A DNA stretch of 64,000 nucleotides from Okapia johnstoni (taxonomy: Eukaryota > Chordata > Mammalia > Artiodactyla > Giraffidae). The notes under the pieces are model-generated. The model made no database searches, was not told the DNA's origin, and saw only the letters and a list, made by a program, of their open reading frames with translations. Made by a program: the position numbers and the translations under genes. This document shows positions 43,960-56,199 of this stretch, piece after piece (positions within the stretch are counted from its first letter, which is position 1; each line of letters starts with the position of its first letter). The DNA is taken from the NCBI GenBank assembly GCA_024291935.2, contig CM044313.1:86427001-86491000 (forward strand), in the 5' to 3' direction.

Positions 43960-44470
43960 CCATTCTAGGTTCCTCACTAAGAACCCCTTGTAATTAAAGA
44001 CAGATTAACAGGGTAAAGCAAACGTAAGTTTAATAGCATCTGTACCTCTGTATACAGAAAGATACCCAGGAAAACTCAGCAACTTCAGAATGACACACAT
44101 CATCACCTTAAATATCAGCTCCATCTGAAGACAAGAGAGGTTGGGGATTTCGGGATAGTGAAGAGCCAGTTAAGGGGGGAAACACAGTAAAAAGGGAAAG
44201 GCTGTTACACAGATTCAAGTTCTTCTCCACTGATGACTGTCTATAGATTTAGTTACCCTCGTCTCCCTGGTACAGACAGGGAGTCACCCTTCCAGACTGC
44301 GATGTCCCTTATAAAAGTGAACGTCCAATATAAAAGAATAACTTTTACTTTGATTTTAGAGCTTCTTCTGCACCTGTTATTTCTTAAATATAACCAATTC
44401 AAGATAATCCTTATACCAAAGAGGAATGCTTGGGGATGGCAAATTCTGTTCCATTCAAAATCACGCGTAC
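43960..44470 (-). repeat. LTR-like repeat, same family as 57640-58175
   Basis: Shares ordered blocks with the copy near 58 kb: 'tcccttataaa', 'gagcttc', 'aatccttat..caaagag' and 'tggcaaattctg'. Its size and layout suggest an old LTR in antisense; the family and orientation are inferred. Confidence 0.5.
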
Positions 44471-44478
44471 GTGAATGT

Positions 44479-44690
44479 TAAATCACTTCAGTTGTGTCCG
44501 ACACTTTGTGACCCTGTGGACCGTAGCCCAGCTGGCTGCTCTGTCCATGGGATTCTCCAGGCAAGACAACTGGGGTGGGTTGCCATGCCCTCCTCCAGGG
44601 GATCTTCCTGACCCAGGGATTGAACTCATCTCTCTTATGTCTCCTGCATTGGCAGGCAGGTTCTTTACCACTAGTGTCACCTGGAAAGCT
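44479..44690 (-). mobile_element. Bov-tA SINE
   Basis: Full-length antisense copy ('aaatcacttcagttgtgtcc' to 'ctagtgtcacctggaaagct'). Confidence 0.92.
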
Positions 44691-44696
44691 CCTTAA

Positions 44697-47007
44697 AAGT
44701 CATGAGCTAACACTAAATCCCAAATGAAAACTATTTAAACTAAAATTGATATAAAGGTACCTTTTCATAATCTAATTGGTAAGCAAAATTTGGAAAAAAG
44801 AGATAAACTGAATGTATTTATATTTTATGTATGTTTGAATAGCCAATATAAATAAATTTGGAGATATTCCTATTTAAAACTCAGATATCAGTTTCTAGCA
44901 ATTTTTATCAAAATTTACCTAAATATCAGACATTTAAAGGAAGTCATTATTGTCTCAAAGTGGTTGAGACAGTTTCATTAATTATGATCAGTATGTTTGT
45001 AAGATTGTAAAGAAATATATTTAATTTTGAATTATTTCATTTATGACCCAAATCTTAAATTATTAAATCTTGATTATAGTGAGAAGTTTAATAGCCAGAA
45101 AAGAGGAAATAAACATTGGCAGAGGAAGTGGAGACAAAATGAACACTAATTCTACACATACTTCATCACATCCTTATGTTCAAATGCTTTATTTATACTA
45201 TCACCAAAAAATTCACTTTGTTCTTTCATGTTTTAATCTTCTAAAGCTCTTCCTATTGCTTGAAGCACATGGAGATTGGCACCTTCATATTCTTCCTAAA
45301 TTACATTTTCTTTCCTCAGAATGCTCATTCATTCTAGTGTTTCTGCAAGCAAGACTATGTTAACATCCTGTAAGCAGGGAAAATGCAACCATGTCAAATA
45401 TTGTAGGGATAATATTAGACCACTGAGTTCATAATACATTTAACCTGGTTTTATATAAGTTATGAATACAATCACACACCACCATGGCAGGATTAAATAT
45501 TGGCATATATAGTGAAAAGAATCACACAAACCAATGTTAACATTAAATAAGGAAATAAATTAAGAGTAGAAAGTATTAGGACTGAAAGTAATGACAGTTT
45601 TGCATTCATGAGCAATCCTGATTTGCTTTCCCAGTGTCATTACTCAGCAGAGTCTGTAAATGTGACATTTTGATGAAGGTTGTCTACATGTGATTGGTTG
45701 CTTTCATTTTTTAGGTGTTAGAAACAGTCCAAGAAACAAAATAATATATCAAGCAGTGCAAGAGAAAATGAATTCAGGAACTTTATGCGTAGTATTTTGA
45801 GTGATGAAGGCAAACTTGCTAGAAAAAAAATTATACTAGCTAATATATAGTCAGCTAATAAAAAAAAGAAATAATTCTCCAAATCAGTGATATTTAGAAA
45901 CAGAAAATAATATTAATATATCCATCCATTTGGTCAATGAATGTTATTTTTTGTTACCTAGTCTCCTAAAATAGAATCTTATTCACCAAAGCACATGTCT
46001 TTCTCTCCATGTTGTACATACTTGACAAAATCTTTGGTAAACAGAAAACAGTGCTAAATATTGTTAAACCTGGCATAACAATCAAGATGGCTATTTGTTA
46101 AAATTGTGTGCAAATGTTTAGTAACGGGATTTGAACGAGCTTACATATTTTAGTTCTTAATGTAAATCAAATGAATAACAGTTATTTTAATGCATCTATT
46201 TTGAAGTAGATTCCTAGAATTATTCTTCCAGATTTGTAATTTTGATGAAGTTATACAAATTTCTATTTGTCAAAATCTTAGGAAAGTTTGAGACTGGAAA
46301 GTGTCTTAGAGGTCATGTTGTACACCATTCTTGAAATAATGCAATGAGTTATGAAGCCTTGGGTGTCTCTACTACTGTCTCTTAGTTTGTAGTACAAATA
46401 TCTACAAAATTAAGTGCAAAACAAGGGAGGAAAATCTGTCTTGGCATCTATTTAGACAGAATATTAAAAAAAAAAATTTTTTTTTTATAAAAGCCTACTC
46501 ACATAACCAAATTCTTATTCTTTTTTTTTGGCTCAAAGAGTATAGAAATTCTACAAACTGAAAAATGCACTGTCTTTGCATCAACCTCAGGTAAAAAGTG
46601 ATTTGTATTACTTTATAATTTATTGGCTAAATGTTATCAGATTCACCATAAAATGAATAAAATGAAGCATCATTTTTTAAAAATGGCTAGAAAGCTTCAA
46701 AATAATTTTAGTTACACTTTAGAGCATCAGTCAGGTGATGGTGCTTGGAGAGTTCCAGCTATACAAATAGATGTGTGTATGCTTATATGTAGATACTATA
46801 TTTATTACTTTACATTTATTCCAGATACAGTTTTGATTAAAGAATATCCATTATATACCTGTATGTGTAATTTTCCACCTAATTGTGGATTTCTTAATAT
46901 ATAAGGCACATGTAAAAATATTTGAAAAATAAAATGACATTTTTAAGTGTACAAAGAGAAAATTTACATTTTTATCTTTTACTTTCACATAAATGCATCA
47001 ACGCATT
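44697..47007. other. AT-rich, no feature recognised
   Basis: About 2.3 kb without a recognised gene. A short MIR3-like patch ('gactggaaagtgtcttagag') occurs near 46289-46350, and an A/T palindromic tract ('aaaaaaaaaattttttttt') near 46467-46487. Confidence 0.4.
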
Positions 47008-47372
47008 ATTAAATGCAGGTAGTTGCCAGGATCTGGTGGGTGGGAGAAATGGGGAGATGCAGTTCAAAGGATAACACCTTCCAGTTTTGAGATGAATAAG
47101 TTCTGGGGACCGAATGTTCAAAATGGTGATTTTCGTTATAATCTTATACTATACTTGAAAAATTTTAAGAGAGTAGATGTTGTGTACACACACACACATA
47201 CAAAAGATAACTATGTAAGGAGATGAATATGTTAATTAACATGACAGTGGTCATCATTTCACAATGTATACATATATTAATCATCACATTATACACCTTA
47301 AAAAATTATGTTGTCCAAGCTAAATATATATGTGTAATTTTTATTTGTCACTCATCCTTCAATACTGCTAGG
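47008..47372 (+). mobile_element. Old L1 3' end, sense
   Basis: Matches the 3' UTR of L1M-type elements: 'gatgaataagttctggggac', 'gtgttaattaacatgacagt'-like, 'catttcacaatgtatacata', 'tcacattatacaccttaaaa' and 'tttttatttgtca'. Confidence 0.85.
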
Positions 47373-48570
47373 TAAAAAGTGAAAAACAGATAAAATTTTT
47401 CTGAGAAAATCATGTACAATGAAATGTTTAAAGAGTTGCTTTAGCTTGCAGACATCTACTGTGTTAGCTAAGGTAATCGGTATGATATAACTAAATCCTT
47501 AGCAGACCTAAGACAAGCTGCAAAAATAGGAATAAATTTCCAAGGATCTTGGAACAAAATTCCATCCTCAAACCCAGGGTCACAGACTCATTGTTTGCTC
47601 ATAAATTCCAGAATCTCCTCCACTATATCCACCGACAGGCGAAGGGCCACACCTGTCCTAAGTTCAACCAGCACCACCTCTACTGGCAGGAATTACTCCT
47701 TTCCCTTTTACCTCTACTAAATGGTGGACCATATCCACCACCATCAACTTTGTTTGTCTCCTGTGCCAGGATACAAATGTCCTATGTCACTCAGTTCCCT
47801 TTAACACCAGGCTTATTTGTTATATAAAATGAGCCAAGAAAGAAAAGAAGACAGTAACGCTAGCCCCAAACCAGCCCTAATTCTCTACAGTCTCTGAAAC
47901 TCAGAGAATATTTAAAGGTTCATGAGTTTTCTCTTGGGAAGTACAGGGCCTACAACAGAGGTGATGCAAATGATCATATTTGAAGGCAGTGCATCACTGT
48001 TTAATTAAGGATATCAGAGGCATGGATATTATATCAGTAAGCTTGATATGCACCAGAGCAGTGAAACTTTATCTTCTAGTGGGCAAGCCCATTTAAAGGG
48101 AAATCTGCTTCTCACTAGTTGATAATGTAAAAATGAATTTCTGTATTTTCATAAGACTCTCTCAGAAACTGTAGAATTTGGTTATTATTGGCATGACTGA
48201 CTTTTTCATTAAAAAACAAAATGGCAAGCCTACACATCATACCTTTTTTTAGCTATATGTTAATATGTGCCCAAACAAAATCAAACAGCAAGCAAATACA
48301 AAACCTCTAATCTGCTTTTTTAACTATTCTAAATTAAAACAAACTTAAATGTGGGTTTAGTGTTTCCTTTTTCCCCAAAGAAATATAAAACTTCACTCCA
48401 ATTTATTTTGTGTGCATTTTAAAATATGTTTATATGTCTTATATATAATCCCAGACATATAAACACAAACACATGTGTGTATCTGCAATATGCACTTCCC
48501 AACATTCACTTCCCTTGTGGCTGCAACACTGCCAACGTAACTTCATAGTTCTCTTGTTATTTACTGCATA
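47373..48570. other. Unassigned
   Basis: No repeat recognised. A 92-codon frame (47549-47827) lies in a locally GC-richer stretch with no known motif. Confidence 0.4.
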
Positions 48571-48863
48571 CTAAGTCACTTCAGTCGTGTCCGACTCTTT
48601 GCAACCTTACGAACCATAACCCAGGCACCAGGCCCCTCTGTCTATGGGATTCTCCAGGCAAGAGTACTGGAGTGGGTTGCCATTTCCTCCTCCGGGGGAT
48701 CTTCCCTACTCAGGGATCAAACCTGTGTGTCATATGTCTCCTCCCTACTCAGGGATCAAACCTGTGTGTCATATGTCTCCTGCCTACTCAGGGATCAAAC
48801 CTGTGTGTCATATGTCTCCTGTATCGTGGGGCGGGTGCTTTACTATTAGCGCCACCTTGTGGT
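48571..48863 (-). mobile_element. Bov-tA SINE enlarged by an internal tandem repeat
   Basis: Antisense Bov-tA of about 293 bp rather than 210 bp. The excess is two additional copies of a 39-base unit at 48704-48820. The head complement ends at 'attagcgccacc'. Confidence 0.93.
48704..48820. repeat. 39-bp x 3 tandem repeat inside a SINE
   Basis: Units 48704-48742, 48743-48781 and 48782-48820 are identical except for one base (first base of unit 3). The unit contains 'actcagggatcaaacctgtg'. Near identity suggests recent amplification and possible copy-number polymorphism. Confidence 0.97.
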
Positions 48864-48865
48864 AA

Positions 48866-49789
48866 CAATCTATATTCCAGTTTAACTTGAATAATACATT
48901 TGGATTTCTTTTTTAGAAGTTAATATGGTTTTTGCGTTTTCTTATAATTTTCTAACATTTTTAGTTTTGGGAATGAGTTTTCAAGATTTAATATTTGGAG
49001 GCAAGATGCAACAGATTTTTTTTCCTCTATAGGAGGATAATGTTTAGGAGAGAAATCTTGTCTCCACTGTGCTCTTTAATATGAAGTTTTTAAAATTAAG
49101 CTAAAGTAACAAACACTCTCATAAATGATAGCTTGCTATTTACCAATAGATTTAAAGTTTCACAAAATAACAACCATGAGAGTTGTCTAATTAAAATGTA
49201 ATAATTTGATTTTATGCAATTCTGTTGAATTATAGAACTGAGAGAAACATTTCAATTCTAAGTTTATGCAGGGCACATGCTGGCATGCAGGTGAACATTT
49301 GCGCCTGTGCACGTGCACGCATACACACACACACACACACACAAACGTATGTTCCCTGTGGCCATACTTCAGTTTTAACTGGAGAAAGTATTACTCATAC
49401 TTAAAAGTTTTGGGCCAGTATTTGAATTGTTGGGAATATTTTGCTGTTGTAATTAGATTCTTTCCATTTTTTTTCCTCCTCTTATCTTTATGCAGTGTCC
49501 TTGCTAACTGATCTTCTTTGCTGACCACATTCCTCCAAATCAAATTATGAGGACCTATGCACAGCAATTATAATGTTTAGCAATTTTAATGAAGTTTTGC
49601 TACTGCCATAATAAGGATGGCCCTGTGACATCTAAGTAACTGTATCAAGCTCTCTTTGCTTTGAAATAAGAAACTACTTTACTCTTCAATAAGGACCAAT
49701 TAAATTCAGGAAATGTAAAGTACCGTAAGTCTCAGTGAAGTACATGTCTTGGGAAAGGACTTCAAGAATATATTATACTTTATGGCTTA
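48866..49789. other. AT-rich spacer with a CA repeat
   Basis: No gene recognised. A perfect CA-type microsatellite of about 11 units lies at 49322-49343. Confidence 0.5.
49322..49343. repeat. (AC)n microsatellite
   Basis: About 11 AC units, short but uninterrupted. Confidence 0.9.
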
Positions 49790-49975
49790 TAAACTTGGCT
49801 GCTAATAAGAATCACCTGGGAGCTTTGTTAATAATACAGATTCCCAAGACATAATCCAGACTTAATGAAGCAGATTCTCCAGAGAAGGGGCATGGGAATT
49901 ATGTTTTTAATAAGTGTCTCAAATGATGTGTATTCTCTGATGATTACATTTGAAACTGAAGTTCAAGACTAGATG
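49790..49975 (+). mobile_element. MER5-like hAT-Charlie MITE
   Basis: Starts 'cttggctgctaataagaatc' followed by 'acctgggagcttt', the characteristic MER5 terminal sequence. The opposite terminus is too diverged to see clearly. Confidence 0.65.
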
Positions 49976-50292
49976 TACCACATGGCTGATAATAATAAGT
50001 AGTGGGAGTCCTCATTTTGTGTTAAGACACTTAGTTTTCACAGCAGATGAGGAATTATTGAATATTTTGATTATGAATGAATGAGAAGCCGTGTAGCATA
50101 GAAAGAAAACTCTGACAGCATGCAATAAATGGTGGTCAAGGCAAGAAGGACAATAAGTGACATTTGTGACCGAGATGTCCAGTGAGGAAGACACGACTGT
50201 GGGGCACTTAGAAAGGAAAGGATGGTTATAAAAGATAAGAGGAAGTAGTCTTAACCCACTTGCTGACTAAATATCAGAGATGAGAGTAATCT
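49976..50292. other. No feature recognised
   Basis: Spacer of about 320 bases with no recognised repeat or coding signal. Confidence 0.4.
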
Positions 50293-50757
50293 GGTTAGTT
50301 TGCACAGGCTGCCAAAACAAAATACCACAGACTGTGTGACTTAACAAAAATTAGTCCTGGAGGTTAGAGTCCAAGAAGAAGGTGTCAGCAAGTTTGGTTT
50401 CTCCTGAGGCTCCTTTCCATGGCTTATAAGTGGCCATATTATGGTGTTCTCACACGGCCTTTAGGTGCGTAAGTCCAGTGTCTCTTTGTGAGTCCAAGGT
50501 TCCTCTTCTTATAAGGACGCCAGTGAAATTAGGTTAAAGCCCAACCAAAGGGCCTCATCTTAATGTTCAGTTCAGTTCAGTCACTCAGTCGTGTCCAACT
50601 CTTTGCGACCCCACGGACTGCAGCACGCCGGGCCCCCCTGTCCATCATCACCTCTTAAAAGGTCTCATCTTCAAATACAGTCACAGTCTGGAGTTCCGGA
50701 GGTTAGGGTTTCAATGTATGAATTTTGGAGGATATAAGGCAGCCCATGACATGTATG
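50293..50757 (-). mobile_element. MLT1/MST-type MaLR LTR, antisense
   Basis: Complement of a MaLR LTR: 'ggttagtttgcacaggctgc', 'aataccacagactg', 'cctcttcttataaggacgcc', 'ggtctcatcttcaaatacag' and 'caatgtatgaattttggagg'. A BovB tail piece (50564-50658) interrupts it. Confidence 0.88.
50564..50658 (-). mobile_element. BovB 3' tail fragment
   Basis: Antisense end of BovB ('gttcagttcagtcactcagt' to 'ctgtccatcatcacctctta') inserted in the MaLR LTR. 'tcttaaaaggtctcatctt' to its right repeats the LTR word found at its left (catctta/catctt), compatible with a target duplication. Confidence 0.9.
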
Positions 50758-51183
50758 AAGCTCAGATCACTTCAAGCATGATAATTCTGAGAACTATCAG
50801 GTGTCAATGGCCTACTCCAAGATAAAGAAAACATATAAAAGACAAGCAGTATGGAAAAAAAGTCTGATTGAACGTATCATGGTGAATTGAATATGGGAAA
50901 TTAGAAGAGAGATGCAGGTATACAACAGATGCTTATATGTGCGTAGGAATGTGTGCACACAGCTTCACTGTATATATTAACAATACTGAATCTGAACTTG
51001 GTGCAGAATTCTAGCATTCTTAGGTGCATTGCATGGGCTGCATTATCTGCAGTGTTGTACAATAACAACTAGAAGAGACAGTGTATTTCCCTGATGCTTG
51101 TCTGGTAATATCACTTCTGTGTTATAGTGCAAGTTTTTTGTGATGTACAAAACTTGTGTTTTTTATATATAAATGAGTGTAGT
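50758..51183. other. No feature recognised
   Basis: Spacer of about 425 bases, nothing recognised. Confidence 0.4.
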
Positions 51184-51191
51184 TAGATTAG

Positions 51192-51399
51192 AGCTTCCCA
51201 GGGGGCTCAGTGGTAAAGAGTCTGCCTGCCAGTGGAGGAGACAGGGTTGATCCCTGGGTCAGGAAGATCCCCTGGAGAAGGAAATGGCAACCCACTCCAG
51301 TTTCCTTGCTTGGGAAATTCCACGGACAGAGGAGACTAGTGGGCTACAGTCCATGGGGTTATCAAAGAGTCGGACATGGTTTGCTGACTAAACAATAAA
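51192..51399 (+). mobile_element. Bov-tA SINE with target-site duplication
   Basis: Sense copy from 'agcttcccagggggctcagt' to 'gctgactaaacaataaa'. 'tagattag' flanks it (51184-51191 and 51400-51407). Confidence 0.94.
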
Positions 51400-51407
51400 T
51401 AGATTAG

Positions 51408-52274
51408 TGTTGCAGTAATGCCTGTTTTCATCTGTAAATAGTGAAGCATGTACATGAGGCACAATTTCTGATTTGTTGCTGTGTTCCATCTCATTTTTTT
51501 TTTACTTCTATTCTTAAAGCACTCAGTTTTGCTTTCAATTTTATGTACCTTATTTCTGAGTTAGATCTGCACATGTGTACAAAAATTTCATATTTATGTA
51601 TTGCACATAATCATGCTATTCAGCATTGATGCTATATTGTGTTATGTAAATAAGAAAACATGTACAGAGGGAAAAATTATAAACTGCAGGAAAACTTGAT
51701 AATGAGTAGTTTTTATAGTTACACTGCAGAATATTCTAAAGTGTTATCATTGATTAACTTAAAAAATTCCATTTTCCCCCCATGCATGTATGTTAAGTAT
51801 GTAACCAATAAGTTTAATCTCCTCTTAGTGATAAAGGCTTAATTGTGTGCTTCATTAGTTTAAGCTTAGACATTATTTACTTTTTCTGGTTCCCTGATTT
51901 GTGGTGTTCCTTATTGTGGCTGGATGAAAAATAGAGTGGTTAGCTAGGTATTTCTGCACTAGCACAATCTTCATTGCCTTCCTTGATTGTCTTTTTCAGA
52001 GAGAAACTGGTGTCTTGGCTATTTTACACACTGTGAAGTTTCTACTACTTTTTTTTAAATTAATCCTCCATTAAAGATTTAGAATAAATTAGTTACTCAT
52101 TAAATTAGAACATTCAAGACAACATTTTACAAGCAGTTTTCAAATCTGATTTACAAACCATATATTTACAATATAAACAAATGCATATTTGCCTGAAAGA
52201 ATAAGATTCCAAACAAAAATTTAGTACTCTCTCTCTGTATATAATTTACATATATATATATACACTCAAGGGAA
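51408..52274. other. AT-rich, no feature recognised
   Basis: About 870 bases, no repeat or gene recognised apart from a short TA tract near 52250-52262. Confidence 0.4.
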
Positions 52275-52620
52275 CACTAATAGACCACAAAAAAAATGAA
52301 ATTCTGCCATTTGCAACAATATGGATGGATCTTGAAGTATTATGTTATGTAAAATAAGTCAAATAGAAAAAGACAAATAACATATTATTTGACTTATATA
52401 TGAAAGGCAATAAAAACAAAATATGAAATAAACAAAAGCAAATTTATTGATAAAGAGACCAGGTTGGTGGTTGTCAGGTGAAAAGTGGGTTGGGGATGTG
52501 GCTGAAATGATTGAAAGAGGTCAGCTGTGTGGTGATGGATGGTAACTAGAATTGTGGTAGTGACCACTTTGTCACCATCTGTCACAGATGTAGGATTATA
52601 ATGCAGTACCAGAAAAGAAA
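52275..52620 (+). mobile_element. Old L1 3' end, sense
   Basis: L1M-type tail: 'gaaattctgccatttgcaac', 'aatatggatggatcttgaag', 'gtcaaatagaaaaagacaaa', and 'ggttgtcagg'-like text. Non-coding. Confidence 0.75.
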
Positions 52621-53937
52621 AATAAGTAACTCAGAAAATATTCTAGATCTCAATCTATGACAGAATCATACAAAGCAATATGAAACAGAAAGCATTCCGG
52701 AAAATCTTTTAAATTATATCCAGTTAATTTTTTTTCTCCCAGAAATATGAGAATGCCATCAGAATTGAGTCATCACTCTGCAAAAGAATCACTGAAATGC
52801 AAATCTATGTACTAGTGCCCTACTATTGCCACAGAATATCTCTTTATACGTAAATACTAATTTATTTATACAGGCAGCCTCTTACCCTTGATATACTCTA
52901 TGTTTTGGAGAAAACACAGTAACATTTTTCTTAAGTGATTTTAGAAGAAAAAATTTAATAATAAAGAGTTAAGCTTCTCTCTTGCTTGGGACTTTACATT
53001 ATTTCTAGATTTTCTTTTCTTGGAAAGAAAATCTCAATTATAGTATCTGCATTATTATACCAAGAACACAAAACAACTCCTCTCGCAAACCCTAATACAC
53101 TATTCTCAGTTCATGTCAAGTTAGGTGGAAAACTATACATATATTTATAATGTTGTCAGTGGAACTATTATTTGAATATTCATATCAATTTATTTTCCAT
53201 GAAGGAAATGAACAATTAATTATCAAAGTATGGGGGAAAACCCTCTATGGCTTCAAGGGTACACTACAAATGTTTTGTTGTTATTCATCCTGAACCATCT
53301 GCATGATGGCAATAAATCAGTAAAAAAAAAAACATGCCCATGTGTTTCTTTAATTCTGTTCATCTCCTCCCTCAAATTGTTTTTGACTTCCCACTGATGA
53401 TAGTTATATTTACTTATATAAATATGGCAGAAAATATCATTGTGTCTTTCTTTCTAGCTCCATAACCTGGCAATGTTTTCTTGATTACGGCTTTCATTGC
53501 TTTAGCATCACCTTCATAAATCTTGTGAGCAAGGTCACTATATCTTTTTGGATAAAGTTGCAAAATATTTTTTTTAAGTTTTTTTTTTTCCCCATAGTGT
53601 TTATTCTAGCTAGTATTCTCCCTCATCTTGCAAAAGAACCATGCACAGAGTCAAATTTCAAGAGGCAGACAGCATCAAGACCACATGAACATCTTTTTGC
53701 CACTGAATTAGCCAAACACCTGGACAAGGTGTTGTCTCTCTGGCTGTCTCCAAGATATTGCTGCATTCTAATTCTAACTGCACACAAATTCATGTTTTCT
53801 AGATATTCCCCCATGGAGTGTTTTTGTGTTTAACATTCAGAGGAATGATATAACTTGCTTATTTGAAAATAACTAGTTGGTTTAATAGCTGTTGCTTTAC
53901 CTAATATTAGAAAATGTGCATACATAAATTGAAGTTC
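52621..53937. other. Unassigned, with short coding-like frames
   Basis: No repeat recognised. A minus-strand open stretch of about 66 codons (roughly 53410-53605, containing 'DLAHKIYEGDAKAMKAVIKK') and overlapping frames to 53833 look peptide-like but match no family I can name. Confidence 0.3.
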
Positions 53938-54260
53938 AGTGTTGACTTAAAACAAATAGTGACAAGGTATTTCTCCAGAAAAGATGGGTTTATGTGAGAT
54001 TACCAGAGAATTGAAACTTAGAGTCTTGCGACCATGGTAAGCCACGTGCAAGTCCCCACACAGAGAGGGAAAGAGAATGCTTTTACAGAGAGAAAACAAG
54101 CTGGAAGGGCTAGAGTAAACCGAGTTCATACCTTCCCATGGGTGAGTCCTTGAGAGGAAAGAAGAATACTTTTCTTCCTATTGGACTCTGCTGTCATTGC
54201 AGACTGTTAGAAGACTCTTCTTGTCTTCCAACTCTATTTATTTCTCTTTAGTTTTTACAT
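53938..54260 (-). mobile_element. ERV LTR copy, left (3' side)
   Basis: On the plus strand it shares ordered blocks with 56200-56545: 'tgttgact..aaaacaa', 'catggt.agcca', 'gggaaag.gaatgc' and 'gagtcctt..aggaaagaag', then an 'aactctattta' block. Confidence 0.6.
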
Positions 54261-54685
54261 TTCTTCCTTTGATCAAGAGGTGGGGGGAAGGTGCACAGAC
54301 TGGAAGAATATTGGTCTCATTCAAGTAACAAAGAGTGTACATTTTTTCCCATTTCATCCTGGTCTTTTTCAATAGAGGAAAAGGTCCTGGTTTGAGTCCA
54401 TTGATAAATATACAGTTAAAAGTTACCTGGGTGATATCAACATCTCAGGGAAAACTAGAATTTTCTTTAAAACAATCAAAAGTTGATCATAATAGTCATG
54501 AACAGATGCATCAGATTTTTGTGTGCAAGCTTGAATTTTGTTTCAATCAATAGGCTCAAAAAAGCCCTAGGAATTACTCAGTGAAGTCACCTAGTGATTA
54601 AGCCTGATCATATAATAAGTTAGCAGGCTAGTCTCCTGGTTCTAATTATAGAGATCTTTCAGGATTTTCCCAGTAGTTTTTAAAT

Positions 54686-55443
54686 CTAACACTCAGCTTG
54701 ACCTTTGCCGACAAGCATGTGAACTGGCTGATATAAGTCAGAGAAACCAGGTTGATAAGTTTGAATGGCTATATTAAATTCCTCAGCAAATATGCGAGGA
54801 TCTCTGATTACTATGGGGAAATCTTTGGTTATGACTCGCAGTTCAACTTTAGTCCAGGGAGTATAAGAAATTAAGAGTTTAGCTTCTGGATCCTCAGAAG
54901 GCCTAGTTTTAAAAAGGAACAGGTTCTGAAGAAAAGGGAGTAGTGAAAGTTTCAGGAAAAGGGGAAGTTTGGAGAAAGAATTAGTATGTGTGAACTGAGC
55001 GTATAGACAAGGCATAGGGGGCATATAAGGGAAGCAGAAAAAAATGGGACCACAGGGAAAGCCTGAGACAAAGAAGACAAAGAAGAAGAGCTTGGGGCTT
55101 AAGGAGCCATTTAATCTTCTTTATAATTGTTTGCCTCAGCGAATCTTAAAAATCTTATTTTGCAGAGAGGCAATTTTCAACTCATCATGCTGGAGTAGCA
55201 ATCAAAATAAGCATTCCACTCAGTTTTGGAAATTTTTGAGTTATGATAGTCCAATTCAGTTTTAAGGCAGTTATATTTGGGGATTTCAAAAGTTCCTCAT
55301 TGATCTTCTAAATCGCCTTTGGTTAAGTCAGCCTGTTTCGTTAGAAATGGGAATAAGAAAGAAATGTAGTTTTAAAACATAAAATAGGCTGGATTTTCTG
55401 TAGGGGTGGTGCCCTCAAAATATTTAGATAATTGGGATCTCAT
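54686..55443 (-). pseudogene. ERV gag remnant
   Basis: On the minus strand a plausible gag start codon lies at 55441-55443 ('MRSQLSKYFEGT'), followed by an 'NPAYF' patch, then stops. Further on, a 112-codon frame (54686-55024) contains capsid N-terminal-like text ('YTPWTKVELRVITKDFP', 'IQTYQPGFSDLYQPVHML'), which is typical of class I ERV capsid. Several stops and frame changes separate the two. The family role is the structural Gag polyprotein; no product is possible from this copy. The style differs from the gag near 24.4 kb, so this is a different ERV lineage. Confidence 0.75.
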
Positions 55444-55995
55444 GTTTCAGAAGTTTTTCTCTAGAGTAAAAGAACAGTTTTTAAACGGCTCAAACAGCTT
55501 ACAGCTCAAACAGCTCATTCAAACAGCCTGCAGGCTTAACACCAGACAGTTCTAAGGAGATAGCTTGGTGGCAGAAGAGCCAGGATGAAGGCTTTTTCAG
55601 CCAGGTTTCAGAGAACAGCCCCTTCCTAACAAATAGGCCAAAGACTGAAAAACCTACAGAGTTTCAGAGAAGTAGCCTTAATTCCCAGAGGAACTGGGCT
55701 GAAGGCATTTTCAGAAAGTTTCATTTGTAAGAGTCTGTTCTCAAAATCAGACAAACAAGTACTCACATACAGAACAAGGCCTTAAACAGAAAGATAAAAC
55801 CTTAAAATAGATGCTAAATAAAGCCCAGATCACTTCAAACACAAGTAGGGCCTGCGTTCAGATCCAGGAGAAAGACTACTCTTCAAACACTAGAGTTGGA
55901 GAGAAAAGCCATAGAGTAACAATGGGCTCAACTGTGGGTCCTTCTCCTGCTTGCCCACCAGCCCTGGAGCTTTTGGGGGGTCTTCACTGGTCACT

Positions 55996-56188
55996 GTTCA
56001 GTCACCCAGTCGCGTCTGACTTTTTGCGACCCCACAGACTGCAGCATGCCAGGCTTCCCTGTCCAAGACCAACTCCCAGAACTTGCTCAAACTCATGTCC
56101 ATCAAGTCGGTGATGCCATTCAACTATCTAATCTTCTGTCATCCCCTTCTCCTCCTGCCTTCAATCTTTCCCAACATCAGGGTCCTTG
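55996..56188 (-). mobile_element. BovB 3' fragment
   Basis: Antisense terminal 190 bp of BovB ('gttcagtcacccagtcgcgt' to 'cttcaatctttcccaacatc'). Confidence 0.9.
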
Positions 56189-56199
56189 TGTGTGCCGCT

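Noticed and set aside
48704..48820. CRISPR-like array
   Set aside because: Three direct repeats without spacers inside a SINE in a mammalian genome; it is a tandem repeat.
49266..49511. 81-codon frame with a His/Thr-rich run
   Set aside because: The run is translated from the CA microsatellite; no other coding signal.
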